Notes: a model not told the origin generated them from the sequence alone. A DNA stretch of 64,000 nt from Aliarcobacter cibarius (GCF_013372265.1 NZ_CP054051.1:496001-560000), one strand, 5' to 3'. Positions 9,149-18,573 are shown, numbered from the stretch's first letter. Made by a program: numbers and translations.

Positions 9149-9241
9149 ATGGATAAAATTATTGGTGTTTTACTTTTAGTTAGTGCTGGATTAACTTTAT
9201 ATTTTGCATATTTTGATGCAGCAAAAGTTTATGTTGGCTAA
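9149..9241 (+). CDS. 30-residue single-helix membrane peptide in the cbb3 operon
   Basis: An ATG at 9149 preceded by AGGAG with 7-base spacing opens a 30-codon frame ending at TAA 9239-9241. The next gene starts at the following base and lacks its own ribosome binding site, so this small frame is probably translated and coupled to it. The peptide starts MDKIIGVLLL, is almost entirely hydrophobic through residue 22 and ends DAAKVYVG, consistent with one membrane helix. Position suggests an oxidase subunit or assembly peptide comparable in size to the 37-residue CcoM of Pseudomonas stutzeri cbb3 oxidase, but no homology is claimed. Confidence 0.7.
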   Translation: MDKIIGVLLLVSAGLTLYFAYFDAAKVYVG

Positions 9242-9871
9242 ATGAAAAGATTAAATTTCTTAAAAGTAGGGGTGATAGTATCACTTCTACTTTTTTTATA
9301 TACAAACAGTTTTGCACAAAATTATATAATTACTGACGATGGGCTAATTGACAATAGAGCAAAAGAAAAAATACTACAAATTGGTAATGAAGTAAAATCT
9401 AAATTAGGTGTTAATATATATTTATACGTAAAAGGTACTCTAGGAATAGAACCAAATACACCAACAAAAGATAAAATACAATTTATAAAATCATATGAAG
9501 AAAATATTATAAAGAATCTTGAAAATCCTTATGTTATTTTGACAGTTTCATTAGAAGAAACTCATGTTAATTTATATTTTAGTGATAGTTTAAAAAATAT
9601 AATAGATAAAAATGATATACTAAATGGTTATGTTGTTCCTTTACTTGCATCAAAAGATAAAAATACATTGCCTTCAAAAATTAGTGCAGCTTCATTAAAT
9701 GGTTACTCTGCTATTGCAGATGCGTTAGCTAATTCTAAAAATATAGTTTTAGAAAGTAATATAGGTAATGAAGGAAAAGTTTCTAGTACAATTTGGAGAG
9801 TTTTTGTTTACTTTTTAGTAATAAGTGGATTATTAGCATATACTTATGCAGTTTTAAAAAAGAGAAAATAG
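9242..9871 (+). CDS. TPM-domain membrane-anchored protein
   Basis: A 209-residue protein with a signal peptide or N-terminal anchor (about 7-25, ending SFAQ), a periplasmic domain of about 150 residues, and a C-terminal helix (about 183-205) followed by KKRK. The domain begins ITDDGLIDNRAKEKILQIGNE and continues with LGVNIYLYVKG, a layout like the TPM (Psb32/YgcG-type) fold. That fold has been linked to photosystem repair and phosphatase activity elsewhere; here the job is unknown. It lies between the 30-aa peptide gene and the FixH-like gene, so a role in cbb3 assembly or quality control is plausible by position only. Confidence 0.65.
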   Translation: MKRLNFLKVGVIVSLLLFLYTNSFAQNYIITDDGLIDNRAKEKILQIGNEVKSKLGVNIYLYVKGTLGIEPNTPTKDKIQFIKSYEENIIKNLENPYVILTVSLEETHVNLYFSDSLKNIIDKNDILNGYVVPLLASKDKNTLPSKISAASLNGYSAIADALANSKNIVLESNIGNEGKVSSTIWRVFVYFLVISGLLAYTYAVLKKRK

Positions 9872-9872
9872 T

Positions 9873-10433
9873 ATGAACAAAAGAAATTATTGGCCTTTAT
9901 TTTTTATAGGAATATTTAGCTTTGTATTTTCAATGATTATTTGGACTATATATAAGGCTACTCAAGCTCCAGTTATAGAAGATAAAAGTTTTATGCACAA
10001 ATATCAATATGTTGATGATAATTATAATGATATAATGAATTCTAACATTGATTTTTTACAAAAATATACTCTTCAATTTGATTTAAATGGAAAAGTTTTC
10101 CCACTTACAACAGAAGATATTAAATATGGACAAAGAGTTATTGAAAAATATTCAAATCATAAAGATATTTTAAATGTTGGTAAAAATGAATTAAAAGTTT
10201 TTATTTTAGATAAAAATACAAATCAAAAAGTTGAATCAAATATAGATTTAATTGTTACAAAAACAATGTCTAATGAAAGTGATATAAATTTAAAAAATGA
10301 TAACTTTAGCAATGAAAAAAATATATATAGTACAAATTTTGATTTAACTGAACCAACAAACTGGATTATTACAGGGAGTTTTAAAGTTGAAGATAAAACA
10401 GGATTTATATTTATAAAAACAAATGCTAAGTAA
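9873..10433 (+). CDS. FixH-like membrane protein
   Basis: A 186-residue protein with a short basic N-terminus (MNKRNYWPLFF), one membrane helix (about 9-28) and a periplasmic domain of about 150 residues. The YQYVDDNYNDIMNSN segment after the helix resembles the region after the helix in FixH, a protein encoded with cbb3 oxidases and linked to copper delivery or assembly. The beta-rich remainder (LNGKVFPL, NELKVFILDK, WIITGSFKVED) would suit an immunoglobulin-like YtkA/FixH fold. It starts one base after the previous stop and overlaps addB by 11 bases. FixH identity is likely but not proven by eye. Confidence 0.6.
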   Translation: MNKRNYWPLFFIGIFSFVFSMIIWTIYKATQAPVIEDKSFMHKYQYVDDNYNDIMNSNIDFLQKYTLQFDLNGKVFPLTTEDIKYGQRVIEKYSNHKDILNVGKNELKVFILDKNTNQKVESNIDLIVTKTMSNESDINLKNDNFSNEKNIYSTNFDLTEPTNWIITGSFKVEDKTGFIFIKTNAK

Positions 10434-12774
10434 AAAAACTCTTTTAATTTTTCCTACACAAAGAGCTATAAGGGGTTATTTAGACGAACAGAAAAGTCTA
10501 AATACTCTTTTACCTAGCTATATGACAATTGATGATTTCTTAAAAAAATCTATATACTTCAAAAATAAAATTTATTGTGATGAAGAGCAAAGAACCCTTC
10601 TTTTAAGTGAAGCTGTTAAGACAGTCGATATTAAAAAATTAGGTATAAGTTCAAACTTTACAAAATTTTTATCTCAAAGTGAGTATATATATAGATTTTT
10701 TTTAGAAATATCTAGTGAAGATATTGAAATAAAAGATATAAAAACAAAAGATACTTATGAATTCTATTTAGAACATTTATCAATTCTAAATGAAGTTCTG
10801 GAAAATTACAAAAAGCTACTTGAAATTAATAATTTTGTTGATAGAGTCAATTTACGTGAGAATTATATAATTAATCAAGATTTTGTAGAACTTTTTGAAA
10901 ATATAACTATATATTTTGAAGGTTATTTTACAAAATTAGAATTTGAAATTATAAATAAAATTTCTCAAAATGTTAATCTAAATATTGAGTTTTATTCAAA
11001 TATCTATAATCAAAAATCATTACAAATATTTAAAGATTATAATTTAGATTTGAAACTAAATTATAAATATATATTTAATCTTTCTAAAAAAATTTTAGAG
11101 TATTCAGATTCAATAACAAAAATAAATGAAAATATTGATATTAAAGCTTTTGCATCTCGATTAAATCAAATTTCTTATATTAAGCATTCAATTGTTTCTT
11201 GTGCTAATAAGGGGATAAATCCTGAAAATATAGCAGTAGTATTACCTGATGAAAATTTTGCAAAAGAGTTAGAACTTTTTGATAATGAAAAATATTTTAA
11301 TTTTGCCATGGGTAAAAATATTTTAAACAAGAATTTATATCAAAAAGCTAACGTAATATATAATTTTTTATTAGAAGATGACATAAAAAACATAGAAAAT
11401 TTAGAGTTTCTAAAAGTTAGCAGGGAGTTTGTTGAAGAAAATATTAAATTATCTTGGAATAAACAATGTTCAGAAGATAAATTCACACAAATAGCAGAGT
11501 ATATAAAATATGATGAAATAGATAATGAGTTAATTGAAAAATATGATGAATTAATTTTTAAATTAAAAGTTGTACTATTCTCATGTAATTTTGAATTAAA
11601 ATTAAAAGATGTTTATAAAATATTTTTACAAAAATTATCAAAAATAACTTTAGATGATATAAACTCAGGAAAAATTACAGTAATGGGAGTACTAGAAACA
11701 AGATTAATAAATTTTGATGCGGTAATTATTTGTGATTTTAATGATGAATATATTCCAAAGATTTCAACAAAAGATAAGTTTTTATCTACAAAGTTAAAAT
11801 CTTTATCAGAACTTCCAACAAAGTTTGATAGAGAAAATTTACAAAAGTACTATTATAAAAGACTGATAGATAATTCAAAATATGTTTTTATATCTTTTGT
11901 AAATTCACAAAATTCACAAATTTCAAGATTTGCAAATGAATTATTTGATAAAAAGATTGATTTAAAAACAAATGATGAGGCTTATAAAGATATTTTGTAT
12001 AAAAATAATATTTTATACTATAGTGATGAAATTATTGAAGATAATATAGATTTGACTAAAATTTCATGGTCTGCAAGTAGCTTGAAAAGATATTTAGATT
12101 GTAGAAGAAAATTTTATCTAGAAAATATTTTAAAAATCAAAAAACATTCTATATCGGTTATTCCTGAAAATTTTGAGTTAGGAAGTGTAATTCATAAAAT
12201 ATTGGAAGAGTTAATTAAAAGCCAAGATAAAACAGTAGAAAATTTAGATAATTTATTTTTGAAATATAAAAAAACAAATCCTTTTTTGATTTTGGATTTA
12301 GAAGTTTATAGAGAAAAACTTTATAAATTTTTAGAGTTTGAAGAAACAAGAAGCAATATCAAAACTATTGATTTAGAAAAAGTATTTGCAACTAATTTTA
12401 ATGGTATATCTATAAACGGTATTATTGATAGAGTAGATTTAAATAACGATATTTATGAATTAATAGATTATAAAACATCAAAGAATCTTACTATTGATAC
12501 AGATAAAACATATGAAAATAGTCATGATTTTCAATTGGAATTTTATTATATAGGTGCAAAAGAACTTTATAAAGCAAGTAATATAAAAGCATATTATTTT
12601 TCTTTATATGATAATTTATTGAAAGAAGAAGTTACTTTAGATAAAAAGTTAGAACTTTTAAGCTCAATATTTGATGAAATTAAAGAAGTATCAAAAACAA
12701 AAATAAATTTTGTTAAAACGGATGATAAATCAATTTGTGAATATTGTAATTTTAAAATTATTTGTAATAGATGA
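10423..12774 (+). CDS. addB: AddB-type PD-(D/E)XK nuclease, recombination repair
   Basis: A 783-residue subunit that would partner AddA (37033) in resecting double-strand ends for RecA-dependent repair. The C-terminal RecB-like nuclease shows GSVIHKILEEL, NGIIDRVDL and D682-Y683-K684 in ELIDYKTS. Four cysteines (C560, C772, C775, C781) have the C-(n)-CxxCx5C spacing that holds a 4Fe-4S cluster in AddB nucleases. The N-terminus (LLIFPTQRAIRGYL) sits where other AddB proteins have Walker A, but no GKT/S is present, so it is probably an inactive helicase scaffold. It overlaps the FixH-like gene by 11 bases although its function is unrelated to respiration. Confidence 0.88.
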   Translation: MLSKKTLLIFPTQRAIRGYLDEQKSLNTLLPSYMTIDDFLKKSIYFKNKIYCDEEQRTLLLSEAVKTVDIKKLGISSNFTKFLSQSEYIYRFFLEISSEDIEIKDIKTKDTYEFYLEHLSILNEVLENYKKLLEINNFVDRVNLRENYIINQDFVELFENITIYFEGYFTKLEFEIINKISQNVNLNIEFYSNIYNQKSLQIFKDYNLDLKLNYKYIFNLSKKILEYSDSITKINENIDIKAFASRLNQISYIKHSIVSCANKGINPENIAVVLPDENFAKELELFDNEKYFNFAMGKNILNKNLYQKANVIYNFLLEDDIKNIENLEFLKVSREFVEENIKLSWNKQCSEDKFTQIAEYIKYDEIDNELIEKYDELIFKLKVVLFSCNFELKLKDVYKIFLQKLSKITLDDINSGKITVMGVLETRLINFDAVIICDFNDEYIPKISTKDKFLSTKLKSLSELPTKFDRENLQKYYYKRLIDNSKYVFISFVNSQNSQISRFANELFDKKIDLKTNDEAYKDILYKNNILYYSDEIIEDNIDLTKISWSASSLKRYLDCRRKFYLENILKIKKHSISVIPENFELGSVIHKILEELIKSQDKTVENLDNLFLKYKKTNPFLILDLEVYREKLYKFLEFEETRSNIKTIDLEKVFATNFNGISINGIIDRVDLNNDIYELIDYKTSKNLTIDTDKTYENSHDFQLEFYYIGAKELYKASNIKAYYFSLYDNLLKEEVTLDKKLELLSSIFDEIKEVSKTKINFVKTDDKSICEYCNFKIICNR

Positions 12775-12836
12775 CTCTATAAGATTATTAATAAAATTTA
12801 TGATAAAATTTTGTATTTTAAACAAAGGATTTTATC

Positions 12837-13475
12837 TTGAAAAAAGCGGTTATTTCGTCTATTTTACTTTTAGCAACATCAAGTTTTGCAAGCACTACAA
12901 TGTGCTTTAAGGAGAGCCACTCTTCAATGGCAACAATTGAATCTATTGCACTTGATGGTGGGGAGTGTGCTGGAAAGTATTCAATAAATGATATGAAAGC
13001 AAAGGGATGGAGTGTAGATGATATTAAAATTACTCAAACTCCAAAAGGTATGAGTTTTATATATATTTTAAAATCTCCTGATCATGCAAAAATTGCTCCT
13101 ATGGTAGCAGGTGGTGCTGTTGCTGGTGGTTCAATTAGCCAAGAGCAAATGGAAGCAAATATTATGGCTAAGCTTGAAGCAAAAAAAGTTGCTGAAGAGA
13201 AAGCAAAAGTTGAGCAAGAAATTAAAGAAGCAAAAATTGATGCTCAAGGAATCTATACAAATCAATGTCAAAATTGCCATGGAGCAAAAGGTGAAGTTAG
13301 AAAAGGTAATTCAAAACTTAAAGATCTAACTATTGAACAGATGGAAGAAGCTTTAAAAGATTATAAATTAGGTGTTGGAGAAAAAGCAAGCTCTGTTTAT
13401 GGACCTTCACATATTAATTTCTTAAATGATAAAACTATTAAAGGTATTAAAGCTTATTTAGACAGTATTCAATAA
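12837..13475 (+). CDS. Periplasmic monoheme cytochrome c with an extra N-terminal domain
   Basis: A 212-residue secreted protein. Residues 1-19 are a signal peptide (KKAVISSILLLATSSFAS). Residues about 20-85 form a domain with two cysteines (in TTMCFKES and GGECAGKYS) that could make a disulfide. A glycine-rich strip (VAGGAVAGGS) and a charged, probably coiled-coil helix (EAKKVAEEKAKVEQEIKEAK) lead to a C-terminal class I cytochrome c domain with CQNCH at about residues 143-147. The start is a TTG at 12837 with AAAGGA upstream. It may be an electron carrier to the oxidase, but the partner is unknown. A strong hairpin follows the stop. Confidence 0.85.
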   Translation: MKKAVISSILLLATSSFASTTMCFKESHSSMATIESIALDGGECAGKYSINDMKAKGWSVDDIKITQTPKGMSFIYILKSPDHAKIAPMVAGGAVAGGSISQEQMEANIMAKLEAKKVAEEKAKVEQEIKEAKIDAQGIYTNQCQNCHGAKGEVRKGNSKLKDLTIEQMEEALKDYKLGVGEKASSVYGPSHINFLNDKTIKGIKAYLDSIQ

Positions 13476-13502
13476 AAATAAAAGGTTATATACCTTTTAT
13501 TT
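13476..13502 (+). terminator. Intrinsic terminator after the cytochrome c gene
   Basis: AAATAAAAGGT (13476-13486) pairs with ACCTTTTATTT (13492-13502) around a 5-base loop. The right arm ends in a T run and lies directly after the stop at 13475. Confidence 0.75.
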
Positions 13503-13553
13503 AAATATCTAAACTCTCTTTTTATAAAATCTTTCAAAATCAAAAGGAATAAT

Positions 13554-14651
13554 ATGGACGCTTACGAGTATTCTGAGCTATTAAAACTATTAAATACAAA
13601 ATTAAACAATATAAAAGGAATTCTAAAACCAGATGAGTTAAAAACTAGGTTAGATGAGATTATTAAACTTGAAGAAGATCAAAACTTTTGGAGTGATGTA
13701 GAAAACGCTAGTAAAATAGGAATAGAAAAAAATAGAATTTTAGGAAAACTAAATAAGTTTAACAAAGCTTTTGATTCTTTAAATGGAACAAATGAACTTT
13801 ATGAAATGGCTTATGGTGAAAATGATGAAGATACATTAGAACTTTTATATGAAGAAGCTAGTGATTTAGAAGATTTAATAAAATCTACTGAAATTTCAGT
13901 AATGCTTTCAAATCCAGATGATGCTTTAAATGCTATTGTAACTATTCATCCAGGAGCTGGAGGTACTGAATCACAGGATTGGGCTTCTATTTTGTATAGA
14001 ATGTATTTAAGATGGGCTGAAAGAAATGATTTTAAAGTTGAGTTACTTGATTATCAAGCAGGTGATGAAGCCGGTATAAAAGATGTAAGTTTTATTATTA
14101 GAGGTGAAAATGCTTATGGTTATATGAAAACAGAAAATGGTATTCATAGACTTGTTAGAATTTCACCTTTTGATTCAAATGCTAAAAGACATACATCATT
14201 TACATCTGTTATGGTAAGCCCTGAAATTGATGATAATATTGATATTGTAATTGAAGATAAAGACATTAGAATTGATACATACAGAGCCAGCGGTGCAGGT
14301 GGACAGCACGTAAATAAAACAGAAAGTGCTATAAGAATTACTCACATTCCTACAGGAATAGTTGTTCAATGCCAAAATGACAGAAGTCAACACAAAAATA
14401 AAGATAGTGCTTTTAAGATGTTAAAATCTAAATTGTATGAATTCGAACTTGAAAAACAAAGAGCTTCTAAAGATACAGGCGATAAAAGTGAAATAGGGTG
14501 GGGGCATCAAATTAGATCTTATGTTCTTCAGCCATATCAACAGGTAAAAGATAGTAGAAGTAATATTGGTTACTCAAATGTTGATGCTATACTTGATGGA
14601 GATATTACAAAAATTATGGAAGATGTTTTAATAGCAACTTCTTCAAAATAG
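13554..14651 (+). CDS. prfB: Peptide chain release factor 2 (RF2)
   Basis: Recognises UGA and UAA stop codons and triggers peptide release. The 365-residue protein has the stop-codon-reading SPF motif in [13 protein letters not shown] and the GGQ catalytic motif in [12 protein letters not shown]. It is encoded in one uninterrupted frame: the in-frame TGA and upstream CTTTGA slippery site used for autoregulation in E. coli are absent near codons 20-30. The start at 13554 has AAAGGAA upstream. A bidirectional hairpin separates it from efp. Confidence 0.97.
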   Translation: MDAYEYSELLKLLNTKLNNIKGILKPDELKTRLDEIIKLEEDQNFWSDVENASKIGIEKNRILGKLNKFNKAFDSLNGTNELYEMAYGENDEDTLELLYEEASDLEDLIKSTEISVMLSNPDDALNAIVTIHPGAGGTESQDWASILYRMYLRWAERNDFKVELLDYQAGDEAGIKDVSFIIRGENAYGYMKTENGIHRLVRISPFDSNAKRHTSFTSVMVSPEIDDNIDIVIEDKDIRIDTYRASGAGGQHVNKTESAIRITHIPTGIVVQCQNDRSQHKNKDSAFKMLKSKLYEFELEKQRASKDTGDKSEIGWGHQIRSYVLQPYQQVKDSRSNIGYSNVDAILDGDITKIMEDVLIATSSK

Positions 14652-14659
14652 ACATAAAA

Positions 14660-14688
14660 AAACCCAAACCTTAAAAAGATTTGGGTTT
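14660..14688 (-). terminator. Intrinsic terminator of the pheS-to-efp operon
   Basis: AAACCCAAA (14660-14668) pairs with TTTGGGTTT (14680-14688). On the minus strand the stem is followed by a run of seven T, giving a classical terminator for the efp-side operon. It also lies just after prfB, but the plus-strand side lacks a T run. Confidence 0.8.
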
Positions 14689-14709
14689 AAAAAGATTTCA
14701 AACAAAAAC

Positions 14710-15270
14710 TCATTTTACTTTTTCTAAGTACTCACCAGTTCTTGTATCTACTCTAATTACATCACCTTCTAAAATGTGAAATGGAATTTGAACTACAGCT
14801 CCAGATTCTAAAGTTGCAGGCTTTCTTCCACCTTGTGAATCACCTTTAAAGTTTGGTGGTGTTTCAACAATTTTTAATTCAACAACCATTGGAGGCTCAA
14901 CTGTAATAGCTTTTCCATTGAAATACATCATGTCAACTTGCATTCCGTCAATTATCCAATCAAAAGCATCTCCAACTTGCTCATAAGTCAAACCTTCTTG
15001 CTCATAAGTTGAAGTGTCCATAAATTGTAATAACTCACCATCATCATATAAGAATTGCATTTGTTTTTGTTGTAAGTTTGGAACTTCACATTTATCACCA
15101 GCATGAAAAGTTTTTTCAATAACTTTTCCATTTAAAAATGATTTAATTTTACATCTAACAAATGCAGCACCTTTACCTGGTTTTACATGTTGGTATTCTG
15201 TAATTTTATAAGGAATTCCATCTACTTCGATTTTTAATCCTTTTTTTAATTCACTCATTCCTATTGCCAT
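14710..15270 (-). CDS. efp: Elongation factor P
   Basis: Relieves ribosome stalling at polyproline stretches by binding between the P and E sites. The 186-residue protein has three beta-barrel domains. The lysine that is modified in many bacteria is K33, in [12 protein letters not shown], so the loop is of the lysine type rather than the arginine type. The C-terminal [12 protein letters not shown] signature is intact. AAGGAG precedes the ATG. It is the last gene of the seven-gene minus-strand run and is followed by the terminator at 14660-14688. Confidence 0.97.
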   Translation of the reverse strand: MAIGMSELKKGLKIEVDGIPYKITEYQHVKPGKGAAFVRCKIKSFLNGKVIEKTFHAGDKCEVPNLQQKQMQFLYDDGELLQFMDTSTYEQEGLTYEQVGDAFDWIIDGMQVDMMYFNGKAITVEPPMVVELKIVETPPNFKGDSQGGRKPATLESGAVVQIPFHILEGDVIRVDTRTGEYLEKVK

Positions 15271-15279
15271 ATTTACTCC

Positions 15280-16866
15280 TTATATTTCTGCAGAAGCAAC
15301 AGCTATACTTGCTTCTAAGCTATCAAGATCACTAATTACTTTTGAGTTAGCTTTTTCATCAATTAGAATAACAGCTAAAGCAGTTCCTTCTTTTCCTCTA
15401 CTTAATCTAAAGTCAGAGATATTGATTTTATTTTCTCCTAAGATATTTCCAACTTTTCCAACAACACCTGGAATATCTTTATTTTTCATAATAATCATTT
15501 TACCTTTTGGTTCAACATCAATAACGAAACCATCAAGCTCAACAATTCTTTGTACATCTTCACCAAATACTGTACCTGAAATAGTTTTTGCACCTTTAGG
15601 AGTTGTTATTTTAATCGTAACTTTATTTTTATAACCGCTACTATTTGCAGAACTTTTAGTACTTAATTCAATACCTTTTTCTTTTGCAATAAAATTTGCA
15701 TTTACATAATTTACACTGTTTCCAGAGCTAACATTAAGTACTCCAACACTTGCAAAAGTTTGTAAAGAGTCTACATAATCACCTAATTCACCTTCTGCAC
15801 TAACTTCAATCGCTCTTATTTCACTTTTACTAATTTGAGCTAGTAAGAATGCCATTTTTTGTGTAAGTTCAATATATGGTTTTACAAAAGTAGGAATTTT
15901 ACTTTCATCAATTGGAAGATTTAAAGCATTTGGATATGAAATTCCTCTAGCACTTTCAATTGCATTATTTGCACTTTGAATAGATATCTCTTTTTGAGAT
16001 TCTTTTGTATTCGCTCCTAAGTGAGCTGTTACAGTTACATTTGGTAAATCTAGTAAAGGATGGTTTATTGCAGGCTCTTTTTTAAATACGTCAATACCAG
16101 CCATTGCAATTTTTCCAGATTTTAAGTTTTCTACTAGTGCTTCTTCATTATATAATCCACCTCTAGCACAGTTTATTAAAACTACTCCATCTTTCATTTT
16201 TTTAATTTCATCAAAACTAATCATATCGATTGTTTCTTTGTTTTTTGGTGTATGAATAGTAATAATATCACAAGCTAAGATATCATCAAAGTTAGTTGTA
16301 TATTTGATTCCTAAATCAGTAGCTTTAGTGCTTGGAATATAAGGATCGTATGTAATTACATCCATTTCAAAAGCTTTTGCTCTTAATGCAACTCTATGAC
16401 CAATATTTCCAAAACCAATAACACCTAGTTTTTTTCCATAAAGTTCATTACCATACCAATCTTCTCTTTTCCATACTCTATCAATTTTTAATTGATTATG
16501 AGCATAAGGAAACTTTCTCATACAAGAAAGCATATGAGCCATTGTAAGTTCAACTGCAGCAATCGTGTTTGCAGTTGGAACATTCATAGCAATTATTCCT
16601 CTTTTACTACAACCATCAATATCAACATTATCATAACCTACACCAGCTCTAATAATTGCTTTTAAATTAACAGCTGCATTTAAAAACTTTTCATCAACGT
16701 CTGTTGATGATCTTGTAATTGCAACATCAGCATCTTTTATAACGTCTAATAATTTAACTTTATCAATATCAGCTGCAAAAACATAATTTATGTCTTCACA
16801 GTTTTTTAAAATATTTAATCCAGCTTCGTGAATATGATCACAAACTACAATTGTATGTTTACTCAT
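15280..16866 (-). CDS. serA: D-3-phosphoglycerate dehydrogenase
   Basis: First step of serine synthesis: oxidises 3-phosphoglycerate with NAD. The 528-residue protein is the long type: catalytic and nucleotide-binding domains (GVIGFGNIGHRVA, about residues 145-157; catalytic histidine in TAHLGANTKES), then an allosteric substrate-binding domain and a C-terminal ACT domain (MIIMKNKDIPGVVGKVG) that normally binds serine. The ATG at 16866 is preferred; an in-frame TTG lies directly upstream. It starts 14 bases after rpsA and ends 9 bases before efp. Confidence 0.96.
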   Translation of the reverse strand: MSKHTIVVCDHIHEAGLNILKNCEDINYVFAADIDKVKLLDVIKDADVAITRSSTDVDEKFLNAAVNLKAIIRAGVGYDNVDIDGCSKRGIIAMNVPTANTIAAVELTMAHMLSCMRKFPYAHNQLKIDRVWKREDWYGNELYGKKLGVIGFGNIGHRVALRAKAFEMDVITYDPYIPSTKATDLGIKYTTNFDDILACDIITIHTPKNKETIDMISFDEIKKMKDGVVLINCARGGLYNEEALVENLKSGKIAMAGIDVFKKEPAINHPLLDLPNVTVTAHLGANTKESQKEISIQSANNAIESARGISYPNALNLPIDESKIPTFVKPYIELTQKMAFLLAQISKSEIRAIEVSAEGELGDYVDSLQTFASVGVLNVSSGNSVNYVNANFIAKEKGIELSTKSSANSSGYKNKVTIKITTPKGAKTISGTVFGEDVQRIVELDGFVIDVEPKGKMIIMKNKDIPGVVGKVGNILGENKINISDFRLSRGKEGTALAVILIDEKANSKVISDLDSLEASIAVASAEI

Positions 16867-16880
16867 CAAAATATTCCTAA

Positions 16881-18533
16881 TTATTTTATTTGGTCTTTAA
16901 TAATATCACCTAAAGTCATAGATGAGTCATCATTCACCGACTTTAACATCTCTCTTTCTTGTTGTTGCTCCAATCTTTTAACTGATAATCTAACTCTATT
17001 TTTTTTAGTATCAATATTAATTATCACAGCTTTAACTTCATCACCAATTTTAACTTCGTCAGCTTTTAGTGGTCCAAAATCTTCAGTTCTAATTAATCCA
17101 TCAAGATTGTTTTCAAGTTTTATAAATAAACCAAAATCTTTAATGTCTTTTACATTACCTGTAATAATATCACCAAGTTTATAAGCATCTTGGAATTTTT
17201 TAGCAGGAGATTCAGCTATTTCCTTAATAGAAAGTGAAATATTTTCTTTTTCTCTATCAATTTTAATTATTTTAACTTCTACTTCATCACCTTTTTTGAA
17301 TAGGTTTTTACATTTTGCATTTGGTTCCCAACTAGCTTCTTCATTGTGCAATAAACCATCAACATTTCCAATACTTACAAAAGCTCCAAAATCAGTTAAA
17401 GTAGCAATTTTACCTTTTATAACATCTCCCACTTTATGCTCATTTACAAATTTAGTAAATGGTTTTTCTTGAAGATTTTTTAAAGATACTCTTAATCTTT
17501 TTTGGTCGATATTTAATTCGATTACTTCAACATTGATTTCATCACCAATATTTAAAATCTCTTTTGGATTTTTTATATTTTTATTCCAAGATAATTCAGA
17601 AATATGTAGTAAACCTTCAATATCATTTCCTAAATCAACGAATGCACCATAAGATTCAAAGTTAGAAACAGTAACAGTAATTGTATCACCAACTTCTAAT
17701 TGATCTTTAATATCTTCCCAAGGATTAGATAAAGCAGCTTTTATAGAAAGACTTAAATGTTGTTTTGCTTTATCATATGATAAAACAACAACAGAAACTG
17801 TATCTCCTTCAGAGTAGTAGTTTGCAGGATTAACAGGACCTTTGTATGATATTTCATTGTAGTTTACTAAACCATCAATTCCACCTAAATCAACAAACAT
17901 TCCATAAGAAGTTATTTTTTTGATTGTTCCATTTATTGTAGATTTGTTTTCTAAAATTTCTGAAATCTTACTATCTTTTACAGATTTTTCTTCTTCAATT
18001 AATTTTTTTCTAGAAACAATAATTGAGTTTTGATTTTTATTTACTTTTAAAACTTTAGCTTTAACGTTTTTACCTATTGCTCCAATAGTTTTCATGTAAG
18101 ATTGTGCAAGTGGCATGAAATATTCACAACCATCAGCATCTTCAATTGTGAAACCACCTCTTTGCTTGATTCCAACAATTTTACCTTCAATTACTACATC
18201 TTCAAAGTTTTCTCCATGAGCTTTGATGAAGTTATCAAATTTCTCTTTTTGTAAAACTTTTTTATGTGAAATACTAGGTCTCTCACCTCTATTTCCCATA
18301 AGCATAACAGGGATTGTATCACCCACTTTATACTTTATTTCTCCAGCAACTGTAATTTCAGATATTGGCAGTAAACCTTCAATTTTTTGTCCAACATCAA
18401 CTAAAACTCTATCAGCACTAATTTCAACTATTACACCATCAACTACAGAATTATTTTCTGCTTGCTCAAAAGACTCATTAAGCATTTGCTCAAAATCAAA
18501 GTCTTCACCTAAATCAATATCATCCATACGCAT
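16881..18533 (-). CDS. rpsA: 30S ribosomal protein S1
   Basis: Binds mRNA and helps it enter the ribosome. The 550-residue protein contains six S1 RNA-binding repeats, starting near residues 30, 112, 200, 287, 374 and 459. Repeats three to six show the usual (Y/F)G-F-V-L-G-(I/L)-GL pattern, for example SYGMFVDLGGIDGL and DFGAFVSIGNVDGL; the first two are divergent, as normal for the ribosome-binding part. The start at 18533 has AGAAGG about 7 bases upstream; a second ATG two codons later is less well placed. A TATAAT upstream suggests its own promoter within the operon. Confidence 0.97.
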   Translation of the reverse strand: MRMDDIDLGEDFDFEQMLNESFEQAENNSVVDGVIVEISADRVLVDVGQKIEGLLPISEITVAGEIKYKVGDTIPVMLMGNRGERPSISHKKVLQKEKFDNFIKAHGENFEDVVIEGKIVGIKQRGGFTIEDADGCEYFMPLAQSYMKTIGAIGKNVKAKVLKVNKNQNSIIVSRKKLIEEEKSVKDSKISEILENKSTINGTIKKITSYGMFVDLGGIDGLVNYNEISYKGPVNPANYYSEGDTVSVVVLSYDKAKQHLSLSIKAALSNPWEDIKDQLEVGDTITVTVSNFESYGAFVDLGNDIEGLLHISELSWNKNIKNPKEILNIGDEINVEVIELNIDQKRLRVSLKNLQEKPFTKFVNEHKVGDVIKGKIATLTDFGAFVSIGNVDGLLHNEEASWEPNAKCKNLFKKGDEVEVKIIKIDREKENISLSIKEIAESPAKKFQDAYKLGDIITGNVKDIKDFGLFIKLENNLDGLIRTEDFGPLKADEVKIGDEVKAVIINIDTKKNRVRLSVKRLEQQQEREMLKSVNDDSSMTLGDIIKDQIK

Positions 18534-18573
18534 TTTATACCTTCTTGTTTACCAGTTTTTTTAAAATTGGACG

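Noticed and set aside
12710-12910. 66-codon frame across the addB end and the start of the cytochrome c gene
   Set aside because: It overlaps both genes in another frame, and the signal peptide of the cytochrome c gene explains the downstream part.
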